64,000 nucleotides of DNA, taken from NCBI GenBank assembly GCA_020632495.1, contig JACKFL010000006.1, positions 558,001 to 622,000 of the forward strand, written 5' to 3'. The notes below the pieces were generated by a model, which saw only the letters and a program-made list of their open reading frames with translations, searched no databases and had not been told where the DNA came from. Shown in pieces: positions 1-12,500 of the stretch; positions within the stretch are counted from its first letter, which is position 1; every line of letters begins with the position of its first letter. A program made the position numbers and the translations under genes. The DNA is from Candidatus Omnitrophota bacterium (GTDB taxonomy: Bacteria; Omnitrophota; Gorgyraeia; Zapsychrales; Zapsychraceae).

Positions 1-2733
<2,733 letters not shown>

Positions 2734-2747
2734 TAAAAATAACGTTT

Positions 2748-2777
2748 ATGGTGTCATCCCGTAAGGGATGGCACCAT
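2748..2777 (+). other. GNRA-capped hairpin in the 23S-5S spacer
   Basis: A 13-bp stem (one G.U pair) with a GTAA tetraloop lies just after the 23S gene: the arms are 2748-2760 and 2765-2777. It may be a processing stem of the rRNA precursor. The rest of the spacer (2734-2910) shows no tRNA and no ORF I can support. Confidence 0.6.
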
Positions 2778-2910
2778 AGGCGATATCGTCAAGCGATATA
2801 AATGGATAGAATTTAGGAATACACTTTGGACGGACTTGTGGTCCGCGTTTCGCATAATTGTTAAAATTTACGCCGGTTTACGGACCGGCCCCGTGTAATA
2901 CGGACATCGA

Positions 2911-3030
2911 TTTCCGGTGATTATACTGCAGGGGCAACACCCGTTCCCATTCCGAATACGGAAGTTAAGCCCTGTGAGGTCGATGGTACTGCAGTCGCAA
3001 GGCTGTGGGAGAGTAGAAAGTTGCCGGTTT
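2911..3030 (+). rRNA. rrf: 5S ribosomal RNA
   Basis: About 120 nt with the 5S hallmarks: CCCGTTCCCATTCCGAA, GAAGTTAAGCCC and GGGAGAGTAG. The ends were set by the helix I pairing of ccggtga (2914-2920) with ttgccgg (3021-3027). It follows the 23S gene after a 177-nt spacer, in the same orientation. Confidence 0.93.
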
Positions 3031-3034
3031 ATAT

Positions 3035-3069
3035 AAAGGCTCCAGACGTGACGTCTGGAGCCTTTTTTT
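3035..3069 (+). terminator. rRNA operon terminator
   Basis: A GC-rich inverted repeat (ggctccagac / gtctggagcc) is followed directly by a run of eight T. It ends the rRNA operon just before an unrelated protein gene. Confidence 0.92.
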
Positions 3070-3138
3070 TGAGTACAACGGAAAACACCAGCGTGCTTCC
3101 GTCTAATAATTGTCCCCGGTGTCGGGGTATGCTAGTAT

Positions 3139-4782
3139 ATGCGCATGTTAATACAAAGATTACTGTGGATTAGTCTGATTTTATTTGAACTTGGCTTGCG
3201 GCCGTGCCTGGCACAACAGCCGGCTGTGGAAGCACGGTTGGTGGACAGCGGCCTGGTGGAATGGCTGCAATCGCACAAAAGCGACCTGACCGGTATGCCC
3301 TTGAGCTTTGGCATTACCGAAGCCAACCGGAAGGAAGTCCTGGAGCGGATGGGAGATCAGGATTCGATTACCGGGATCATTGAGCGTATCATCGTGGAGG
3401 AGGGTACGTCGGTTTACGATACGGCCGTCTGGCAAATCGCCTTGGCAGCCCTGGGCGGGGAAGAAAACCTCCGGGCGGCATCGGTACCCATCGAGACGTA
3501 TTGGCGCGGCAGCCTGCGGCATCTGCATAATATCCGGGCCGGACGGGGCGGCGGGCAGACTTTCATTTACGACCGGGATCAACCCGACGCGATATCGTCG
3601 GACCTGACCGATTTGGGCCGGCGCGGATTCGTTTTCCGTATCCTCAATGCCCACGGTAAATACCTGGCGGCGGATCCGCTTGACGGTAAGCGCCGGTTCA
3701 GCGGCTTTCCCAATTGGCCCGACATTCACTGGGAAGACTGGAAGCCTATCGCCGGAGAAAACGCGTGGGTCGTCATCGCGGCGATGCAGATTTACCATCA
3801 CAAATATTTCGATTACGAATCCGGTCAGTACCGGCATACCGCGGAGCCGGTCGAACTGGCGCTGGCCAAGGAAATAGCACGGGCCGCCATTCATTTGCAG
3901 GCCAATAACGGGGCTGTCCGTATGGCGCCCATCGGTACCTATTTCTTCTCCCTGGATGAAATATCCGGCGGGACGGCCCGTGAAGTGGCGGCTGAGCTCG
4001 ACGAAAAAGCCACGGCATCCAAAGAAAGTTATGAGCGGCTCGTGCGGGAGTGGGGGGAAGAACGGACCATCCTTCAGTCCGAGCACACGACCTGGTATTA
4101 CGATGAAATCTCAACGGAGAACAATCTTTCCTGGTTTACGGCGTTCAAATTGCTGTATGAAGTTACCGAAGATCCGGAATATCGCCTGGCCATGTTGCGC
4201 ATCGAACGTTACTTAAAATCCGTTTGGAACGCGGATGAACACTACTTTTTTCAAGGGGCGCATTTTACCGAAGGGTTTTGGGAGCCCAACAGCGAACACT
4301 TCGCGACGGATGTGCAGACCTGGGCCATCTGCAAGTTGGGTCCCGCGCGGCTTGATGAATGGTTCGGTGAGGGGGCAGCGTACCGCATTTGGCAGACCAC
4401 CAAGGAGTTCTCAGGAATCTACAGCCCCGAAGGCCGTCTGCAGGGCGTCGGATATACCCGGGAAAGTCGACGCTTGTCTATTGAGTGGACGGTCGGCGCG
4501 ATTTATGCCATGAATGAGTTGGTCCGGTACTACGGCGAAAACCATCCGGAGTGGAGCCGGCAGGCGTCCGGTGAGGCCCGGGACATGCGGGCCGGTATTG
4601 AACGTTTTTACCGTCATGCGTCAGACGGAAAAGCCGCCTATTCTTATTCTTCTCGACGGGGCTGGATCCCGTTCGGGTGGTTTTCTCATGATAAAGAAGT
4701 TTTGAGCTTAGTCTCGACCTGTTGGGTGGTCCTTTATGATTTGGGATTTAATCCATTCCGGTTGTATCCACAACCACGATAA
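3139..4782 (+). CDS. Secreted six-hairpin glycosidase-like protein
   Basis: 547 aa. The N-terminus is a signal peptide: basic MRMLIQR, then a hydrophobic stretch to about residue 20, with likely cleavage after CLAQ. The rest is helix-rich with aromatic/acidic patches (ENAWVVIAAMQIYHH, TENNLSWFTAFKLL, EHFATDVQTWAICKLG) of the type seen in (alpha/alpha)6-barrel six-hairpin glycosidase-like proteins. I cannot name catalytic residues or a substrate, so an exported carbohydrate-active role is an inference. The start could also be the ATG six bases downstream; neither has a clear ribosome binding site. The gene is 27 nt upstream of the SGNH/TPR gene and probably co-transcribed with it, which fits a pair acting on an envelope or extracellular polysaccharide. 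Confidence 0.7.
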   Translation: MRMLIQRLLWISLILFELGLRPCLAQQPAVEARLVDSGLVEWLQSHKSDLTGMPLSFGITEANRKEVLERMGDQDSITGIIERIIVEEGTSVYDTAVWQIALAALGGEENLRAASVPIETYWRGSLRHLHNIRAGRGGGQTFIYDRDQPDAISSDLTDLGRRGFVFRILNAHGKYLAADPLDGKRRFSGFPNWPDIHWEDWKPIAGENAWVVIAAMQIYHHKYFDYESGQYRHTAEPVELALAKEIARAAIHLQANNGAVRMAPIGTYFFSLDEISGGTAREVAAELDEKATASKESYERLVREWGEERTILQSEHTTWYYDEISTENNLSWFTAFKLLYEVTEDPEYRLAMLRIERYLKSVWNADEHYFFQGAHFTEGFWEPNSEHFATDVQTWAICKLGPARLDEWFGEGAAYRIWQTTKEFSGIYSPEGRLQGVGYTRESRRLSIEWTVGAIYAMNELVRYYGENHPEWSRQASGEARDMRAGIERFYRHASDGKAAYSYSSRRGWIPFGWFSHDKEVLSLVSTCWVVLYDLGFNPFRLYPQPR

Positions 4783-4809
4783 CGCTTCGATGCCGGAGTA
4801 CCGTGCGCT

Positions 4810-6357
4810 ATGGTGATGACCACCGGACGGCAGAAATTGCTGCTGCTACTGTTTGGGGTCGTCGTCAGCCTGATTGTCGTTGAACTGTCCCTTTCGACGG
4901 CAGGATGGTTATTTTATTCCCTTCAGGACATGCGCAACGGCCACGCGCTTTTCAAACGACCCGATGTGCGAATTCTTTGCCTGGGCGAATCCACCACCGC
5001 GATGGACGACGGCCATGCCTATCCCCGCCAGCTGGAAGGAATCCTCAATGATATGAACCTGGGAATGCGCTTTCAGGTGATTAATAAGGGCGTTCCCGGG
5101 ATATACACGACAGGAATTCTCCTGCGACTGTCTGAAAACTTAGACAAATACAATCCCGATATTGTCATTACCATGATGGGTATAAACGATCCGTTGGAAG
5201 ACATATCCGAACCGGGTGAGCGTATCGGCCGCGGCGCCGTTCTCTTCCTGAATTCCTTTAAGACGGGAAAATTGTTGTTGCACCTGGCGCAGGCGTATCA
5301 GCGTAAGTCACTGCAGGTCCTGGAAGGAAATCCGGTATTTCTCTCGGGAAATGCGGACAGTTTCGAGTATCTTGCGATGGGAGAGAATTACTTGGTTCAG
5401 AATAATCTCGCCGCGGCTGAGCGGATGTTTGAAGCCGCGGTCAACGCGGATCCGCACAATCATGAGGCCTATGCTTCCCTGGCCGGTATCTATATTGAAC
5501 GTTATGATTTTGCGGCGGCCGAAAAGTTGTACCTGCAAAATCTGAACCTCAATCCGTATAATCTCGAGGTGCTGGACGACTTGGCCGAAATTTACTACTT
5601 CATGGATCGACACGAGGATTCCGAGCGTTTAATCCAGCAGGCCCTGGATTTAGATCCGCATTACGCACCGGCGTATGCCCACTTGGCCAAGTACAACCGG
5701 TTACGCGGGAACTTGCATAGATCTGAGCAGATTCTCCTGGATGCTTTATCCAAGGTGCCGACGTTTCTTCACGATGAGTTGTATGCTGAGCTGGCACAGC
5801 TGTATGTATCTATGAACCGGACCGACCAATTGGAACAAGTTTATCGTAAAGCCATAGCCGTAAGTCCCGACAACGAACGGCTGCTAAGCATGTTCGGCGT
5901 TTTCTATTTAGAAAGGGGTGAGGATCAGCGCGCGGGAAATTACTTGCGCAAGGCGGCCGAAATCAGACGTCTATCATACAATCCAGAGACGGCCGTCAAT
6001 TATCGTCAACTCCGACAAATCTTGGCCTGGCGCGGCGTCCGGCTGGTGGCGATGCAGTATCCGATGCGGGACGTCCGTATACTGAAGCAAATGTTGGGAT
6101 CGGATCCCGATATCCTGTTTGTCGACAACGGTCCAAGTTTTCGCGAAGGCGTGAAGCGCGAATCCTATGATTCCTATTTTACGGACATCTTTGCCGGTGA
6201 TTTTGGCCATGCTACGGAAAAAGGGAACAGGCTGCTGGCGGATAATGCGGCCCGGGCGATTGTAAACCGCTATTTCAGAATGAAGGGGGCGGGGAATAAG
6301 GCGGCCGATAGCCCCTCGGAATCCGCTTCCGCCATAGGTCAGCCGGCGCCCCTCTGA
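4810..6357 (+). CDS. Membrane-anchored SGNH/GDSL hydrolase with inserted TPR repeats
   Basis: 515 aa. Residues about 9-36 form an N-terminal membrane anchor. SGNH block I is GEST with nucleophile candidate Ser61, a Gly-containing block II candidate is GVPG near 94-97, and block III is GIND (Gly124, Asn126). Residues about 175-385 are tetratricopeptide repeats (for example AAERMFEAAVNADPHNHEAY and APAYAHLAKYNRLRGNL). The C-terminal SGNH part then resumes, with the block V Asp-x-x-His pair at Asp464 and His467 (DFGH). The TPR array therefore sits inside the hydrolase fold. Family knowledge suggests an esterase or O-acyl transfer/removal role on glycans at the outer face of the inner membrane; the substrate is unknown. 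An ATG at 4816 is an alternative start. Confidence 0.82.
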   Translation: MVMTTGRQKLLLLLFGVVVSLIVVELSLSTAGWLFYSLQDMRNGHALFKRPDVRILCLGESTTAMDDGHAYPRQLEGILNDMNLGMRFQVINKGVPGIYTTGILLRLSENLDKYNPDIVITMMGINDPLEDISEPGERIGRGAVLFLNSFKTGKLLLHLAQAYQRKSLQVLEGNPVFLSGNADSFEYLAMGENYLVQNNLAAAERMFEAAVNADPHNHEAYASLAGIYIERYDFAAAEKLYLQNLNLNPYNLEVLDDLAEIYYFMDRHEDSERLIQQALDLDPHYAPAYAHLAKYNRLRGNLHRSEQILLDALSKVPTFLHDELYAELAQLYVSMNRTDQLEQVYRKAIAVSPDNERLLSMFGVFYLERGEDQRAGNYLRKAAEIRRLSYNPETAVNYRQLRQILAWRGVRLVAMQYPMRDVRILKQMLGSDPDILFVDNGPSFREGVKRESYDSYFTDIFAGDFGHATEKGNRLLADNAARAIVNRYFRMKGAGNKAADSPSESASAIGQPAPL

Positions 6358-6369
6358 AACGAATTCCAC

Positions 6370-6391
6370 CAGTCCCGGATGGAGCTATTGT
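6370..6391. other. Intergenic element shared with the 44.4-kb region, copy 1
   Basis: This stretch, with core GTCCCGGATGGAGCTATTGT at 6372-6391, recurs at 44356-44377 with two differences in about 22 bp. The copy starts 13 nt after the stop of the SGNH/TPR gene and about 115 bp upstream of the NRPS -35 element. No function is known to me. Confidence 0.45.
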
Positions 6392-6479
6392 CGGATTTGC
6401 GCAGCCGGGGAAGATATAAATAATTTGCACTTAAATTGTAATAATTTGTCATGTGAGATTTCGGAAAAATGTGATTTGT

Positions 6480-6535
6480 TGTCCCCATGTGTCCCACTAT
6501 GTCATATTGACAAAGAATAGCGCTTCTGCGATAGT
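6480..6535 (+). promoter_or_regulatory. Promoter of the NRPS operon with three 10-bp-phased TGTC repeats
   Basis: TGTC begins at 6480, 6490 and 6500. The third repeat runs into a perfect TTGACA (6507-6512) and forms the palindrome TGTCA-TAT-TGACA. A GATAGT -10 candidate at 6530-6535 lies after a 17-bp spacer, giving a leader of about 57 nt before the TTG start. The same arrangement with the same spacings occurs upstream of 46376 and 48126. The direct repeats overlapping -35 resemble sites for OmpR/PhoB-type response regulators; that assignment is inference. Confidence 0.7.
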
Positions 6536-6598
6536 ATGCTCTGCGAAATATTAGTATATTTAATTATTAATGCTCATTAATTTTTCGGGGGAACACCA

Positions 6599-9500
6599 TT
6601 GGACGGGCCACGGCACTCGGAGTGCCTCCATGAGCTCATCGATTCGGTTGCGGCCATAGAGCTTGATGCAATCGCGATAGAGTTCAACAACGAGACCGTC
6701 ACTTACAAAGAACTGAACAGCAAAGCGGGACGACTGGCGAAATACCTTCATTCGCTCGGTGCCGGTCCCGATGTTCTGGTAGGTGTATGCGTTGAGCGCT
6801 CCATAGATCTTATTGTAACTTTATTAGCGGTTCTGAAATCCGGGGCGGCCTATGTTCCGTTGGATCCGCATTATCCCGCGGACCGCATCCAGACGATTCT
6901 CTCCGACGCGTCCGCGTCGGTTTATATCACACAGTCCACACTTTCCTGTCCGCAACTTCCGCCTGAGTGCGTCACCGTCTTGATCGACAACGACGAAATC
7001 TTCAGCGACGTCGAGTATGCATGTCCGCATGTCCGGCCGTATCACCTGGCTTATGTTATTTATACCTCCGGCTCGACGGGAAAACCCAAGGGTGTACAGA
7101 TTGAACACAGAAGCGTGGTGAATTTCCTGCGCTCCATGCAGGACGAGCCCGGCTTGTCCGCGGATGACATCGTGCTGGCCGCGACGACAATTTCGTTCGA
7201 TATTTCCGTCCTGGAAATATTCTTGCCGCTGATCACCGGCGCCCGTATCCACTTGGTGGACCGGGCCACGGCAGCGGACGGCCAGAGACTCATTTCGCAC
7301 ATCGACCGTGTTTCACTGATGCAGGCTACGCCGGCGACCTGGCGTCTGCTGTTGGCGGCAGGCTGGTCGGGTAAGGCGGATTTGCGGGCACTGTGCGGCG
7401 GCGAGGCTATGCCCGTCGATTTGGCCTGTCAGCTCAATACGCGTTGCCGCACAGTTTGGAATATGTACGGTCCCACCGAAACCACGGTTTGGTCAAGCCG
7501 CTACCGTGTTCCCGGGAACCCGTTGGAAATATCCCGGACCGTTCCTATCGGAACCCCCATTGCCAATACGACTTTGTACGTTTTGGATGAGGCCGGCGGC
7601 GAAGTTCCCGCCGGTGAAACCGGAGAGCTGTTTATCGGGGGCGAAGGCCTGGCGCGCGGTTATGTGAACCGTCCGGAATTGACGGCGGAAAAGTTTGTTG
7701 AGAACGATCACGGCCGGCTATACCGGACGGGAGACTTGGTCCGGTTCGGTGAGGATGGTCTTCTGGAATATTTGGGACGGACCGATCATCAGGTGAAGGT
7801 CCGCGGGTTCCGGATCGAGCTCGGCGAGATCGAGGCGGTACTCATGAATCATAAAGCCGTGCAGAGTGCCGCGGTTACTGTTAGGGAGACTCCGGATGGT
7901 GATAAGTCACTAACCGCGTATGTCGTCTGCCCGGCCGATATCTCCCCGGCCGCATTGCGGACGCATCTGGGTGCGCACGTGCCTGAATATATGATTCCGA
8001 ATAACTTTGTTTTCCTCACCGCCTTGCCGCTGACGCCCAACGGCAAGGTCGACCGTCGCGCCTTGCCCGATCCCGACGGAGCGCGTCCTGATCTCACCAC
8101 GCCGTATCGGGCCCCCGAGAGCGACCTCGAACGTCGGCTCAGCGATATTTGGGCCGCGGTATTAGGCATCTCGACGGTGGGTATGGACGACAACTTCTTT
8201 GAGCTCGGCGGCCATTCGCTGCAGGCGACCGTCATCCTCGCCCGTATTAAAGAGACTTCTCAGGGCGTTATATCCTATCAGGAATTTTTTAACGCTCCGA
8301 CCGTCGCGCGGCAAGCCGCCTTGTTAGCTTCCGCGGAAAAAGACCGGCCGGCGGCACGTCCGGCTCTCGTCAAACGGGGGGGGGACGGACGGATGAAATT
8401 ATCTTATGCCCAGCAACGGCTGTGGTATCTCGATCAGTTTGAGGGGGGGACGACATCCTACAATATGATCGAAGCGCTTCGGTTCCAGGGCCCCTTGGAC
8501 GCGGGACGACTCGCACGCGCGTTCTCTGAGATTATTCGCCGTCATGCCATACTGCGGACGAATTATTCCCAGGAAAACGGGGTCCCGTACCAGACTGTGC
8601 GTCCGGATGCGACCTTTACAGTACAGCAAAAAGACCTCTCCGATCTTCCGGAAGCCCGTCGCCGGGAGGAACTGACCACTCTTGCCAGGCAAGAGGCCCG
8701 TCACCATTTTGATCTGCAGCATGATCTGCTGCTGCGCGTTTGGTTGGTACAAATGACCGAAGACGAACATGTGATGTTGATCAATTGTGATCACATCGTT
8801 GCTGACGAGTGGTCGCTGGATATACTTCACCGCGAACTCTCCCAGGCTTATGCCGGGAAAGAGCAGGACGCGAGTGTCTCTTGGGATCCGTTACCCGTGC
8901 AGTATGCGGATTATGCGGCATGGGAACGGGAATATCTCACCGATACGGTCGTGGATGAAAAACTCACATACTGGCGGCAGCAATTGAAAGATGTCCCCGC
9001 GGTGCTGGAGCTTCCCGTCGATTTCGAGACGTGTGAGGGGCCCCGTACCCGGGGAGGACATATTCACTTCAGTCTGCCGGAGGACATATCCCGCCGCCTG
9101 CAATCCTTCTCCGCCCGCCATGAAGTCACGTTGTTTATGACGCTCTTCACCGCGTGGGCCACGCTGATTTCACGTTTCAGCGGACGTGATGATGTCGTCA
9201 TCGCCACCACGATGGCGAACCGGGAATTGCCGGAGGTGGCGCGTATGATCGGATTCTTCGTAAACGTTCTGCCTTTGCGCCTGAGATTGAGCGGTGATCC
9301 GCGCCTCACCGAAGTGCTGGCCCGGGTCAAGCAGATCGCGACGGAGGCCTTCGCCGACCAGGATCTGCCGCTTGACCTGCTTATTGAAAAACTGCACCTG
9401 TGGCGCGGTGATATGGACCATCTGCCCCTGAGTCAGGTAGCCTTCAACTTTTTCGGAAGTGCCGCGGAACCGTTCGGGTTGGCGGGACTTCAGGCCGAGC

Positions 9501-12500
9501 CGCTGGCTCTGGATATCCAGATGTCGACCACGGACCTGGCCATGCTGGTGCGCGAACAGAAAGGCGGCCTCGGGATCGAGATACAATACTGCGCCGGGCT
9601 TTTTAAACCGGAAACGATCGAGAAGCTGGCGGGCCGGTTCAGGGATGTGATCAACGCGATGTTGTCCGTTGAAGACGCGACGGTGACTGATATTTGCGTG
9701 ACGGCCGGTATCGACGATCCGGGTCACGCCGTCGATCAGGGCGATGATTACTTCCACCGGTATCTGGACCGGACCAATCTCACCGGCAATCAGCTGTTGG
9801 TCTGGCTCGGCCAGAAACTCGATCCCGCCGATCCCATTTACAACAGTGTGATTACCTACACCCTTAAGGAACCCATCGATCCCGATCTCTTTCAGCAGGC
9901 CTTTCAAAGGGTCGTCGACTGCCGCGACAGTTTGAGGACTTCCATCGTGGACGAGGGAGGTATTCCGCGACAGGTGGTTCGCGACCGACTCCCGTGCACA
10001 GTAATCCGGGAAGACTTTACCCGACACTCCGATCCGCCGGAGGCCGCCCGTGTCTGGATCGAAAGAAACAGCCGTACCGCTTATCCGCTTAACGGTTGCC
10101 TGTTCACCTGCGCCTTAATCAAACTCGGCGAGGAGCATTATATCTGGTATATGGGACAACATCACATTATTACCGACGGCTGGTCGCAGTCACTGATCTA
10201 TCACGACCTGTCGCGATTTTACAGGGAAGCCGCCGGCGACGTCCCGCACACAGACGGGACACGGGTTGCCTTCAGCAATTTTGTCCGTAAGGAACGCGAG
10301 TTGCGTCAGTCCGCGCGGTATGCCAAGGCCAGGGCCTATTGGGAAAACGAACTGGCCCGGGATCCGGAGCCGCTGCGTTTTTACGGACAGCGGCCGCAGA
10401 AAGAGTCGACCCTCGTGCGGCGCCTGTCACTGAATCTGGGTTCCGAGTTGACCGCCACCGTCATCGCGGCGGCGCGCGCAGCCAGTCCCGGATCCAAATC
10501 GCTGGAGGCCGCCAAATTCAATGTCTTCCTGACGCTGTATGCGCTCTTTGTTGCGCACGTCAGCGGACAGCGGGAATTCCGGATCGGGATCCCGCTGCAC
10601 AACCGGCGAGCGCCGGAGTTCAAGGGTGTCACCGGCCTGCTGATGCAGGTCGTTCCGGTTACCATTCGTATCGACGATGGCGATTCCCTGCAAACGCTGC
10701 TGCACAGGATCGGTCGGACAGTCTTAAAGGCCATGCAGCACGGTCAGTATGTGATGCGCAATCCCGATCACAAACCCCTGTATGATGTGGTGCTTAATTA
10801 TCACATGTGGAAAGGGCCGAATTTTCACCGCCGGCCGGTCGGTGTGGAATGGGTGCATCCGGGGCACGCGCAGGAGAGCCTCTCGTTACAGGTCCATGAT
10901 TTTGAGCAGGAGATGGAGGGCAAGACCGGCGACCTTCATATAGATCTCGATTTTCACGCGGATGTGTTCTCACCTGAAATGCAACACATCGCCCTTCAGC
11001 AGTTTGTTCATCTCATTAAATTGTATACCCAAGACACGGCGCGTCCGCTGAGCGGCATATCACTGTTGACGGACGACGACCGGACGATGTTGCTGGGAGG
11101 CGTTAATGCCACCGAGCGCGACCGGCCGGAATGTTGTTTGCATAATCTGATTGAAGAGCAGGCCCGCCGGCGTCCGCAGGCCGTGGCCGTCGAAGAAGGA
11201 ACGCTTCAACTGACCTACGCCCAACTCGACCGGCAGGCGAACCGGCTGGCGCATCTGCTGCAGAGCCGCGGCGCCGGCCCGGAGCGGCCGGTCGGAATTC
11301 TGGTGGAACGCGGTACGCAGATGATCGTCGCCCTGCTGGCGATCCTCAAGGCGGGGAGCTGTTACGTACCGCTCGACCCCAAAAGCCCGCCGGAACGCCT
11401 TAAGGGGATAGTTGATGAGGCGTTCACCCAGCAGGGAGAGGAACCGCTGATCCTGACCCAGCAGTCACTGGCGGAGCTGCTGCCGGCCGGTGAAGGTATC
11501 ATCTTGCTGGACAAAGATGTGAATGAGTGGATCGATTTACCGCAGGACGCCCCGGCACACAACGCCGGTCCGCATAATCTGGCCTACATCATTTACACCT
11601 CCGGTTCAACGGGGACCCCGAAGGGTGTCATGATCGCGCATCGGGCTATCGTCAATTACACCCTGCATTCCGTGCGGCAGTACCGGATGACGCCGGCGGA
11701 CAAGGTCTTGCAGTTTTCTTCGATCACCTTCGATGCGGCCGGCGAAGAGATTTATCCGGTCCTCAGTGCCGGCGGGACGCTGGTGTTACGCGACGAAGAA
11801 ACCATTCGTACACCCGCCGCCTTTATCGCCAAGTGCAATCAGCATCAGGTGACCCTGCTATCGATGCCGACGACTTATTTTCATCAATTGACCGCGGCCG
11901 CGGGGCCCGAAGGCCCGCGTTTCGGCGCGCATCTGCGCATGGTCCTGTTCGGAGGGGAGCGCGTTTTTCCGCAGGAGATCCGGCGCTGGCAGGCGGTCTA
12001 CCCCAAGTCGCCGCAGTTGGTCAACACGTACGGGCCGACCGAAGCCACGGTGGTGGCCACGACCTACTTTTTACCGCCCGCCGGCGAGAGTCCGGACGGA
12101 GACCGCGAGATTCCCATCGGCCAACCGGTTGATAACACGCAAGTTTATGTCTTGAACGCCGATCGGCAGCCCGTCGGGGTAGGTATCCCCGGAGAACTTT
12201 GCATCGGAGGAGCAGGACTGGCGCGCGGATATCTCGAGCGGCCGCAGCTCACGGATGAGCGTTTTATTCCCAATCCGCTGCGTCCGCACACGGATGAGAA
12301 GGTTTACCGGACCGGCGACCTTGTCCGGTTGTTGCCGGACGGCAACCTGGAATTTGTGGGCCGTGTCGATGATCAGGTCAAGGTGCGCGGGTATCGGATC
12401 GAACTCGGTGAAGTGGAAAGTGTCATGAAGGATCATCCGGCGGTGGCGGATTGCGCGGTCCTGGCTCTGGCCGGCGAGGGGACCGATCGCAAATTGGCGG

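Noticed and set aside
2734..2910. tRNA gene in the 23S-5S spacer
   Set aside because: No TTCRA loop or acceptor pairing could be found.
9740..11090. C' as a siderophore-type interface domain recruiting a hydroxylase
   Set aside because: Interface domains lack the intact condensation motif, whereas C' keeps HHxxTDG; no hydroxylase gene is nearby.
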